Below, piece after piece: positions 6,629-12,315 of a stretch of DNA of 12,315 nucleotides. Below the pieces are notes generated by a model, which saw only the letters and a program-made list of their open reading frames with translations, was not told the DNA's origin and did no database searches. Position 1 is the stretch's first letter; the number at the start of each line of letters is the position of its first letter. The position numbers and the translations under genes are program-made. The stretch spans positions 35,361-47,675 of the forward strand of contig MGNQ01000051.1 of the NCBI GenBank assembly GCA_001796865.1, in the 5' to 3' direction. The stretch is from Chloroflexi bacterium RBG_16_56_11. GTDB lineage: Bacteria; Chloroflexota; Dehalococcoidia; Dehalococcoidales; RBG-16-60-22.

Positions 6629-8458
6629 ATGAATACTAAAATAAGTATGCAATTGCTATCCGGCAACGAGGCCATGGCCCTCGGGGCCTATCATGCCGGC
6701 GTTCAGGTGGCCGCTGCTTACCCCGGCACCCCCAGCACCGAGATACTGGAGAACCTGTCCCGGTTCAAGGACATTTACGCCGAGTGGTCCACTAACGAGA
6801 AGGTTGCCATGGAGGTGGCCTTGGGGGCTGCCTACACCGGGGCCCGCGCCATGGTATCGATGAAGCACGTGGGTCTCAACGTGGCCAGCGACCCCTTCAT
6901 GGCGGCGTCGATTACCGGCGTGGTCGGCGGGCTCGTGGTGGTCACCGCCGACGACCCGCAGATACACAGCTCCCAGAACGAGCAGGACAACCGCCACTAC
7001 GCCCGGCTGGCCAAGGTCCCCATGCTGGAGCCGACGGATAGCCAGGACGCTTACGACATCATGGGATTTGCCTTCGACATCAGCGAGCAGTTCGACACGC
7101 CGGTGCTGGTGCGCACCACCACGCGCATCTCCCATTCGAAATCGGCGGTGGAGGTCAGTCGCCATCGTGTGGTGAAAAATCCGCAGCCGGCATTTTACTG
7201 CAACGTACCGAAATACGTCATGCTCCCCGTCAACGCCCTGCCCCGCCATGCCCTCGTCGAAAAAAGGATGCTTCGGCTGGCGGAGTACACGGAGATCTCC
7301 CCGCTGAATCAAATCATGTGGGGCAAGAGAGAAACCGGCATCGTGACCAGTGGCGTCGCTTACCAGTACGCCCGGGAGGTCTTCCCGGAGGCATCCTTCC
7401 TCAAGCTGGGGATGACCTGGCCGCTGCCGGAGAAAATGATCAAGGAGTTCGCCGGGCAGGTGGACCGGCTTATCGTCATCGAGGAGCTAGACCCCTTCCT
7501 CCAGGACAACATCAAGTCCATGGGTATCGAGGTCACGGGCAAGGAGTACATCCCGCTGGTGGGTGAGCTGAACGCCCGTATCGTTGCCGAAAGCTGCGCC
7601 GCTGCCGGGCTGCTGCCCGAATCGGAAAAGGAAGAGGCCATTCCGTCGGCCGGCGGATTGCCCCGCCGCCCTCCCCTTCTCTGCCCGGGCTGCCCCCACA
7701 CCGGCATTTACTTCGTTTTAAACAGCATCGGCCAGCGCTCCCGCCTTGTTGAACACAAAAATAACGGGCCGCAGGAGCCGAAGTTGATTATCACCGGCGA
7801 TATCGGGTGCTATACTCTGGGGGCTTACCCGCCGCTGAACGTGCTGGACACGACCGCCTGCATGGGTGCGGGCATCGGGCAGGCGCTGGGAATGGAAAAG
7901 GCCGGAGTGAAGAGCAGGATTGTGGCCGTCATCGGCGATTCTACCTTCCTGCATTCCGGCATCACCGGCCTGGTCAACGCCGTCTATAACAGCGGTCACA
8001 TCACCATCCTGATACTGGACAACCGCACCACGGCCATGACCGGCCACCAGGAGCACCCCGGCACCGGCGTCTCCGCCCAGGGCGAACAGACCTTCGCGGT
8101 AGACATCGAGGCACTGGTTCGGGGCATCGGCGTCAAGGACGTGAAGGTCATCAACGCCTTCGATATCAAGGCGCTGCGGGCCGGCGTCAGGGACTCCCTC
8201 GAGAGGCCGGAGGTGTCCGTCATTATCGTACGCGGTTCCTGCGCCATGCTGGTGAGAAAACGCGCCCACCCCCGGACCGTCGACATCGAGAAATGTGACC
8301 GCTGCGGGGTCTGCCTGCGCCTGGGCTGCCCGGCCATCCAGACGGAAAATGGGCGGGTCTTCATCGAGCCCACTCTCTGTGCCGGAGACATCTGCACCGT
8401 CTGTGAGCAACTCTGCCCGGAAAAAGCGATTCATGCGGAAGGAAGCGTTAAATCCTGA
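6629..8458 (+). CDS. iorA: Indolepyruvate:ferredoxin oxidoreductase, alpha subunit
   Basis: The 609-residue subunit carries thiamine diphosphate and iron-sulfur clusters and, with IorB, converts aryl pyruvates plus CoA to aryl-acetyl-CoA, CO2 and reduced ferredoxin. Residues 7-180 match the pyrimidine-binding domain (LSGNEAMALGAYHAGV, AAYPGTPSTEI). The TPP-binding domain spans about 350-545: LCPGCPHTG (351-359), TGDIGCYTLGA (389-399), VIGDSTFLHSG (434-444) and ILDNRTTAMTGHQEHPGTG (462-480). Two C-terminal 4Fe-4S motifs follow: CDRCGVCLRLGCP (556-568) and CAGDICTVCEQLCP (584-597). In the second motif the first two cysteines are four residues apart rather than the usual two. No ribosome site is visible; an alternative ATG lies at 6647. 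The cytoplasmic enzyme is oxygen-sensitive in known anaerobes. Confidence 0.95.
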   Translation: MNTKISMQLLSGNEAMALGAYHAGVQVAAAYPGTPSTEILENLSRFKDIYAEWSTNEKVAMEVALGAAYTGARAMVSMKHVGLNVASDPFMAASITGVVGGLVVVTADDPQIHSSQNEQDNRHYARLAKVPMLEPTDSQDAYDIMGFAFDISEQFDTPVLVRTTTRISHSKSAVEVSRHRVVKNPQPAFYCNVPKYVMLPVNALPRHALVEKRMLRLAEYTEISPLNQIMWGKRETGIVTSGVAYQYAREVFPEASFLKLGMTWPLPEKMIKEFAGQVDRLIVIEELDPFLQDNIKSMGIEVTGKEYIPLVGELNARIVAESCAAAGLLPESEKEEAIPSAGGLPRRPPLLCPGCPHTGIYFVLNSIGQRSRLVEHKNNGPQEPKLIITGDIGCYTLGAYPPLNVLDTTACMGAGIGQALGMEKAGVKSRIVAVIGDSTFLHSGITGLVNAVYNSGHITILILDNRTTAMTGHQEHPGTGVSAQGEQTFAVDIEALVRGIGVKDVKVINAFDIKALRAGVRDSLERPEVSVIIVRGSCAMLVRKRAHPRTVDIEKCDRCGVCLRLGCPAIQTENGRVFIEPTLCAGDICTVCEQLCPEKAIHAEGSVKS

Positions 8459-8472
8459 AATAAAAATCAACA

Positions 8473-8583
8473 CCGCTCACCCTGATTCCACTGAGTCACC
8501 ACGAAGTGAGCCAGTCGAAGGGTGATGGCTCGTGGTTCGACAGGCGTTCGACCGAGCTCACGCCGAGGTCTCACCACGAGCGG
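8473..8583. repeat. REP-like palindromic element, copy B
   Basis: A 111-bp block bounded by CCGCTC and GAGCGG contains GTGAGCCAGTCGAA (8506-8519), TTCGACAGGC (8536-8545) and the perfect inverted pair GCTCGTGG (8528-8535) / CCACGAGC (8574-8581). These words match copy A at 2954-3008, but in a rearranged order, suggesting two half-units joined or a tandem remnant. It fills the gap between iorA and iorB. Read in the iorB frame it would give an unconvincing N-terminal extension, so it is treated as non-coding. Confidence 0.7.
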
Positions 8584-8607
8584 ATAAGTGCGCAGCGTGC
8601 GATGGCG

Positions 8608-9222
8608 ATGAACAAAGTGGGAAAAATGGACCTGCTGGTAACCGGGGTGGGTGGTCAGGGGGTCGTCCTCGCCAGTGACATTATCGGGGAGACCGCCCTG
8701 GCGGCCGGCTTCGACGTGAAGAAGACGGACACGCTGGGAATGGCCCAGCGCGGCGGTAGCGTTGTCAGCCACGTCCGCCTGGCCGCCAGAGTGTGGTCAC
8801 CGCTCATCCCGGACGGCGGTGTCGACCTTCTTCTCGCCTTCGAGAAGCTGGAGGCGGCGCGGTGGGGCCACCACTTGAAAAGAGGGGGCATCGCCATCGT
8901 CAATAGCTATGCCCAGCCGCCCCTGTCCGTCAGTCTCGGGCAGGAAAGTTACCCGACCGATGACGAGATTATCACGTCACTGAAGAGGAAGACGGGCCAG
9001 GTGTACTTCGTGGACGGAACCGGGCGGGCCAGGGAGCTCGGGAACCCCAGGACGCTTAATCTTTATATGCTGGGCTGTTTTTCGGTGTTTGCCCCGATTG
9101 ATGCCGGTGTCTGGAAAGAGAGCATATCCCGGCGTATGCCGCAGAATATCCGCGAAATCAACCTGACGGCGTTCGAGGCCGGCAGAAAGGAAATTGAGGG
9201 TGTCCGTATCGGCAAGAGTTAA
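8608..9222 (+). CDS. iorB: Indolepyruvate:ferredoxin oxidoreductase, beta subunit
   Basis: The 204-residue gamma-domain subunit pairs with IorA to form the 2-oxoacid oxidoreductase. The family signatures are LVTGVGGQGVVLASDI near the N-terminus and LGMAQRGGSVVSHVR at about 43-57; the length is usual for IorB. The start is uncertain. The frame stays open back to a GTG at 8506, but those extra residues are encoded by the REP-like element and do not look like IorB. ATG 8608 (MNKVGKMDLLV) or ATG 8626 (MDLLV) place the Rossmann-like GVGGQG loop at the normal distance; neither has a good ribosome site. It lies 149 bp after iorA, an unusually wide gap for subunits of one enzyme, and overlaps the next gene by 23 bp. 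Confidence 0.92.
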   Translation: MNKVGKMDLLVTGVGGQGVVLASDIIGETALAAGFDVKKTDTLGMAQRGGSVVSHVRLAARVWSPLIPDGGVDLLLAFEKLEAARWGHHLKRGGIAIVNSYAQPPLSVSLGQESYPTDDEIITSLKRKTGQVYFVDGTGRARELGNPRTLNLYMLGCFSVFAPIDAGVWKESISRRMPQNIREINLTAFEAGRKEIEGVRIGKS

Positions 9223-10390
9223 AAAGGGGATGGGGGTGGGGTCGTGGATACGGCGGATGTTCGAAGAAGGCATCGCCATGAAAAAGCAGTTCGGGCCGGA
9301 GAACGTCCTCGACCTTTCGCTGGGGAATCCGGTCATGGAGCCTCCGCCGGAATTTGCCCGCGAGCTCAAACGCCTGGTCAACAATCCTTACCCGGGAATG
9401 CATGGCTACATGGAAAACGCCGGCTACCCCGAGACCCGGGCGGCCGTGGCCGAGCAGCTTACCCGGGAGACCGGGATCAAACTCACCCAGAGGGATGTCG
9501 TCATGGCCTGTGGTGCCGCGGGGGCCATTAACGTGGCCCTGAAGACCATCCTCGACCCCGGCGACGAGGTAATATTGTTTCTCCCCTGGTTTGTCGACTA
9601 CTTCAACTATGTCGAAAACCATGATGGCGTGGTCAAGCTTGTGCCCACCGATGAAGGATTTATGCCCCGCCTCGACGAGTTTGAAAAGTGCATCACTCCC
9701 AGGACCAGGGCCGTACTCATCAACTCGCCCAACAATCCCACCGGTGTTGTCTACAGCGAGAGCACCATGAGGCGCCTGGGTGAGATACTCCGAAAAAAAG
9801 AGGCTGACTTCGGGACGGAAATCTTTATCGTCAGCGACGAGCCGTATAAGAAAATCATCTACGATGGGCTGAAATACCCGTCGCCCCTGAACTACCACCG
9901 GCACAGCATCATCGCCACCTCGCACTCCAAAGACCTGTCTATCGCCGGGGAGCGTATCGGCTACGTCGCCCTGCACCCTGAGGCGAAGGCCCATGACGAT
10001 ATGATAACGGGGTTCGTCTTCTGCACGCGGGTGCTCGGTTTTATCAATGCCCCGGCGCTGATGCAGAACGTGGTACGCCACCTGCAAAATGTGACCATTC
10101 CCGTCCCGGAGTACCAGCGCCAGCGCGACTTTATTTACGGCAACCTGGTCGGGATGGGATACGAAGTCATTAAGCCGCAGGGGGCCTTTTACATCTTTCC
10201 GAGATGCCCCATCCAGGACGATGTCGCTTTCGTGCACGAGCTCCAGCACGAGCACCACGTCCTCACCGTGCCCGGCGTGGCCTTCGGCACACCCGGCTAT
10301 TTCCGGCTGGTCTACTGCGTCACCGACCGCACGCTGCAGCGCTCCATGCCCGGCCTCGAAGCCCTGGCCAAGAAATACAAGCTGAAATAG
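9200..10390 (+). CDS. Class I/II pyridoxal-phosphate-dependent aminotransferase
   Basis: The 396-residue fold-type I aminotransferase shows SLGNP (40-44), the cofactor-contacting NSPNNPTG (175-182), SDEPY (212-216, aspartate and tyrosine that hold the pyridine ring), the Schiff-base lysine in SHSKDLSIAGERIGY (K244), and the substrate arginine in YFRLVY (R369). Placed directly after iorAB, it most likely deaminates the amino acids whose 2-oxo acids IorAB oxidises; aspartate- or aromatic-type specificity cannot be separated by eye. GTG 9200 is chosen because AAAGGA (9186-9191) lies eight bases upstream and because the N-terminus VSVSARVKKGMGVGSWIRRM then aligns with relatives beginning just before a SWIR(K/R)MFEEG block. 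TTG 9194 and ATG 9230 are alternatives. The overlap with iorB implies one transcript. Confidence 0.92.
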   Translation: MSVSARVKKGMGVGSWIRRMFEEGIAMKKQFGPENVLDLSLGNPVMEPPPEFARELKRLVNNPYPGMHGYMENAGYPETRAAVAEQLTRETGIKLTQRDVVMACGAAGAINVALKTILDPGDEVILFLPWFVDYFNYVENHDGVVKLVPTDEGFMPRLDEFEKCITPRTRAVLINSPNNPTGVVYSESTMRRLGEILRKKEADFGTEIFIVSDEPYKKIIYDGLKYPSPLNYHRHSIIATSHSKDLSIAGERIGYVALHPEAKAHDDMITGFVFCTRVLGFINAPALMQNVVRHLQNVTIPVPEYQRQRDFIYGNLVGMGYEVIKPQGAFYIFPRCPIQDDVAFVHELQHEHHVLTVPGVAFGTPGYFRLVYCVTDRTLQRSMPGLEALAKKYKLK

Positions 10391-10398
10391 CCTGACTA

Positions 10399-10420
10399 TT
10401 CAACTCCCGCACGGGTTGAA
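10399..10420 (+). terminator. Possible hairpin after the aminotransferase gene
   Basis: Nine bases after the stop, TTCAAC (10399-10404) and GTTGAA (10415-10420) are exact inverted copies, with further pairing of CCG and CGG inside. No T tract follows, so it could be a weak or factor-aided terminator or a stabilising 3' hairpin. Confidence 0.35.
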
Positions 10421-10537
10421 CAGGGCGCCACGCCGCAAAATGCTCCTTCCTGTAATCGATGCCCTGCTTCGTAGCCGGCGCAGAAATAGGGATGAGTAAA
10501 TAGCAACCTCGAATACGAAACGTTCCCTTTTTCACTG

Positions 10538-10608
10538 TTGCATTTTCCAAAATACCTATGTTATACTACCCGCAGTGCCTTGAACCCGTATGTATCCAGG
10601 TATATAGT
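10538..10608 (+). promoter_or_regulatory. Candidate tandem promoters for the nuo operon
   Basis: P1: TTGCAT (10538-10543), 18 bp, TATACT (10562-10567) with an extended -10 TG. P2: TTGAAC (10580-10585), 17 bp, TATAGT (10603-10608). P2 would give a leader of about 40 bases. AGGGG (10646-10650) five bases before TTG 10656 is the ribosome site. The rest of the 265-bp gap (10391-10655) shows no supported gene. Confidence 0.55.
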
Positions 10609-10655
10609 ACCATCGCGCCACAAATATAACGCGACCTTGATAGTCAGGGGAACAC

Positions 10656-11027
10656 TTGCTAGCTAGCTACGGACTCATAGGGCTGTTTTTTGTCGTCGTC
10701 CTCGTTTTTTCCCTTACCATGGTCGTCATCCCCATTATTTTACGGTTCCTGAAAATCGTCCCCAGCCATCCCAACCCCGTCAAAAACTCCACCTTCGAGT
10801 GCGGCATGGAGACCATCGGCAAGACCTGGGTGCAGTTCAATTTCCGCTACTATTTCTACGCCCTGGTCTTCCTGGCCCTTGATGTCCTGGTTATTTTTCT
10901 CTATCCCTGGGCCGTCCAGTTAAGAGCCCTTGGCACATTCAGCCTTTGGGTCGTGCTTATCCTTGTTTTTATCGTCTTCATCGGCTATCTTTACGCGTGG
11001 CAGAAGAAGGTCCTCGAATGGAAATGA
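10656..11027 (+). CDS. nuoA: NADH-quinone oxidoreductase (complex I) subunit A
   Basis: The 123-residue membrane protein has three hydrophobic segments (about 5-30, 66-88, 96-115), matching the three helices of NuoA. The hydrophilic loop holds STFECGMETIG (45-55), the family's (Y/F)ECG block, and the second helix has FLALDVLVIFLYPWA (72-86), equivalent to the usual F-D-V-E motif. The aspartate (D76) is kept but the conserved glutamate two residues later is leucine (L78). NuoA sits at the junction between the quinone site and the proton-pumping arm. The start is TTG, supported by AGGGG at 10646-10650. It overlaps nuoB by ten bases. It is the first gene of the operon. Confidence 0.9.
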   Translation: MLASYGLIGLFFVVVLVFSLTMVVIPIILRFLKIVPSHPNPVKNSTFECGMETIGKTWVQFNFRYYFYALVFLALDVLVIFLYPWAVQLRALGTFSLWVVLILVFIVFIGYLYAWQKKVLEWK

Positions 11028-11644
11028 GCGACTCGAAATATATTTACTCTGATGCCGAGCTCGACCGCCACGAAGGGCAGGTAGTCGAGGATTTAAAAGC
11101 CCGCAGCCTTGAGCCTATCGCCGACCCTGATGCCTGGCTCGACGAAGAGCTTAAACGTAACATCGTCCTGACGTCGGTGGACACGGTGCTGAACTGGGCG
11201 CGGCGCTCGTCTATCTGGCCGGCCATCTGCTTCCCCGCCTGTTGCGCCGCCGAGCTCATGGCCGTGGAAGGCCCACGCTTCGACCTTTCCCGCTTCGGGA
11301 TGGAAATCCTCCGCGCCTCGCCGCGCCAGGCCGACCTCATGATTACCGCTGGGACGCTCACCTGGAAGATGGCACCCAGCGTGCGGCGCATCTATGACCA
11401 GATGCCCGAGCCGAAGTGGGTCATCGCCATGGGCGCCTGCGGCGTCAGCGGCGGTATCTTCCGCTCGTCCTATGCCGTGGTCCCCGGATATAACAAGATA
11501 GTCCCGGTGGACGTCTACGTGCCCGGTTGCCCGCCCCGCCCCGAGGCCCTTATCTACGGCATCCAGATGTTACAGAAAAAGATCGCCAAAATGAAAGCGG
11601 TGCCGGACCTGCCGGAAATGCTGCGCAAAGGTGACCGGGCATGA
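11018..11644 (+). CDS. nuoB: NADH-quinone oxidoreductase (complex I) subunit B
   Basis: The 208-residue subunit carries iron-sulfur cluster N2, the last electron carrier before quinone. Its four cluster cysteines are visible as C75-C76 (FPACCAAELM), C141 (GACGVSGG) and C171 (VPGCPPRPE); FDLSRFGMEILRASPRQADL is the typical helix after the first pair. About 50 residues precede the conserved core, a somewhat long acidic and basic N-terminus. Start ATG 11018 is chosen because AGAAGG (11005-11010) lies seven bases upstream; ATG 11024, overlapping the nuoA stop as ATGA, is an alternative two residues shorter. The gene ends overlapping nuoC by four bases. The same fold occurs in membrane hydrogenases, but NuoA, C and D beside it settle the assignment. 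Confidence 0.96.
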   Translation: MEMSDSKYIYSDAELDRHEGQVVEDLKARSLEPIADPDAWLDEELKRNIVLTSVDTVLNWARRSSIWPAICFPACCAAELMAVEGPRFDLSRFGMEILRASPRQADLMITAGTLTWKMAPSVRRIYDQMPEPKWVIAMGACGVSGGIFRSSYAVVPGYNKIVPVDVYVPGCPPRPEALIYGIQMLQKKIAKMKAVPDLPEMLRKGDRA

Positions 11645-12084
11645 CGGTAGCCTTAATCCCCAAAGATATCGCCGCCCGAATTGAAAAACAGTTCCCCGGC
11701 AGCCTCGAGGAGACCGGTAAAGACACCATCGTGGTGAAGACCGGCTCGATACTCGACGTGATGGCCTACCTCAAAAATACCGCGGGACTGGATTTCGACT
11801 ATTTCAACTACATCACCGCCGTCGACTACTACAGCTACTTCGAGGTCGTTTACCAGCTCACGTCGCTGCAGCACAACCATTCCATTGTCGTCAAGACCAG
11901 GTGCGGTCGCGAGAATCCGGTCGTGCCCTCGGTCTTCGGACTATGGCAGGGCGCGGACTTCCAGGAGCGGGAGATTTACGACCTCATGGGCATTAATTTC
12001 TCAGGCCATCCCAATTTAAAGCGTATCGTGCTGTGGGAAGGTTTCCCGGGGCACCCGCTGCGAAAGGATTTCATCAGGTGGTAA
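11641..12084 (+). CDS. nuoC: NADH-quinone oxidoreductase (complex I) subunit C (30 kDa)
   Basis: The 147-residue protein is the 30-kDa peripheral-arm subunit that packs against NuoD near the quinone site. Its signature is at the C-terminus: QEREIYDLMGINFSGHP followed by LKRIVLWEGFPGHPLRKDF, close to the family pattern E-R-E-x-(F/Y)-D-(L/M)-x-G-(I/V)-x-F. The N-terminal half (residues 40-85, DVMAYLKNTAGLDFDYFNYITAVDY in part) matches the usual alpha-beta region. NuoC and NuoD are separate here, not fused as in Escherichia coli. The start overlaps the nuoB stop as ATGA, indicating coupled translation; the stop lies within the nuoD ribosome-entry region. Confidence 0.95.
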   Translation: MTVALIPKDIAARIEKQFPGSLEETGKDTIVVKTGSILDVMAYLKNTAGLDFDYFNYITAVDYYSYFEVVYQLTSLQHNHSIVVKTRCGRENPVVPSVFGLWQGADFQEREIYDLMGINFSGHPNLKRIVLWEGFPGHPLRKDFIRW

Positions 12085-12090
12085 CCACCT
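12076..12090 (+). other. Perfect hairpin over the nuoC stop and nuoD start
   Basis: AGGTGG (12076-12081) and CCACCT (12085-12090) are exact inverted copies with the nuoC stop TAA as a three-base loop. The GTG proposed as the nuoD start is in the left arm. Ribosomes finishing nuoC would open it, so it could couple nuoD translation to nuoC; it may also be chance. Confidence 0.4.
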
Positions 12091-12315
12091 CGGAGATGAC
12101 GCTCAAGACCGAGCCTTTCGTCCTCAATTTCGGGCCGGTGCATCCGAGCACGCACGGCGTCTACCGCATGCGGGCCACCCTCGACGGCGAGGTCGTCCTT
12201 GATATCGAGCCGATTTTCGGCTATTTGCACCGCGGCCTGGAGAAGCTGGCCGAGGAGCGCACTTACACCGGCTTCATCCCGCTGACGGACCGCCTCGACT
12301 ACATGGCGGCGATGA
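12078..12315 (+). CDS. nuoD: NADH-quinone oxidoreductase (complex I) subunit D (49 kDa), 3' end cut by window edge
   Basis: The frame stays open to the window end and encodes about 79 residues of the 49-kDa subunit, which with NuoB forms the quinone-binding site. Clear signatures are LNFGPVHPSTHG, IFGYLHRGLEKLAEERTYTG and IPLTDRLDYMAAM. The usual NFGPQHPSTHG has valine in place of glutamine here. GTG 12078 is chosen because AAAGGA (12063-12068) lies nine bases upstream; it overlaps the nuoC stop. The in-frame ATG 12096 (MTLKTEPF) is the alternative but has its only purine-rich bases directly against the start codon. Later parts of the gene, including the C-terminal quinone-site residues, are outside the window. 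Confidence 0.93.
   Translation, partial: MVTTSEMTLKTEPFVLNFGPVHPSTHGVYRMRATLDGEVVLDIEPIFGYLHRGLEKLAEERTYTGFIPLTDRLDYMAAM

Noticed and set aside
8506..8607. N-terminal extension of iorB starting at GTG 8506
   Set aside because: The residues are encoded by the REP-like element, do not resemble IorB, and the family core starts just after ATG 8608/8626.
9158..10258. Long 366-codon open frame on the minus strand
   Set aside because: It lies antisense to a clear aminotransferase with all PLP motifs. Its translation is rich in Asp, Gly, Val and His without domains, as expected from a GC-rich opposite strand.
10320..10550. 76-codon minus-strand frame in the aminotransferase-nuoA gap
   Set aside because: Half lies antisense to the aminotransferase; no ribosome site or recognised motif, and it overlaps the candidate nuo promoter region.

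Overview
The window reads as a chromosomal segment from an anaerobic bacterium, GC-rich in its genes and AT-richer in its promoters. The gene content and protein style suggest a Chloroflexota of the Dehalococcoidia type: an indolepyruvate:ferredoxin oxidoreductase, a respiratory complex I operon beginning nuoA-B-C-D with separate C and D genes, trehalose synthesis, and Hsp20. That assignment is an inference from style, not a database result. No phage genes, transposases, tRNAs, rRNAs or CRISPR arrays were seen.

Layout. Positions 1-2862 hold minus-strand genes: a gamma-glutamylcyclotransferase-like gene cut by the left edge, a possible 46-residue protein ending in CCGHPGEPGC, and the overlapping trehalose pair otsB and otsA. 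A 307-bp divergent gap (2863-3169) carries an REP-like palindrome and a promoter for the plus-strand gene hsp20. hsp20 converges on a large minus-strand calcium-type P-type ATPase (3647-6433), and the hsp20 terminator lies inside the last codons of the ATPase gene. A 195-bp gap (6434-6628) holds a perfect 8-bp inverted repeat and candidate promoters facing both ways. From there to the right edge everything is on the plus strand: iorA, a second REP-like element, iorB, a class I aminotransferase overlapping iorB, then a promoter region and nuoA, nuoB, nuoC and the start of nuoD.

How the genes may work together. The aminotransferase would turn aromatic or related amino acids into 2-oxo acids. 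IorAB would decarboxylate these oxidatively to acyl-CoA and reduced ferredoxin, and a membrane complex I could reoxidise low-potential carriers. The first two steps are known for these families. The link to the neighbouring nuo operon is an inference from position. On the left, otsAB (compatible solute), hsp20 (holdase chaperone) and an ion pump resemble a stress-response neighbourhood.

Nothing here is clearly a new system. The items most worth a second look are the CCGHPGEPGC microprotein, the two REP-like palindromes (one separating iorA from iorB and obscuring the iorB start), the symmetric divergent promoter at 6520-6559, the terminator inside the ATPase gene, and the atypical NuoA motif.
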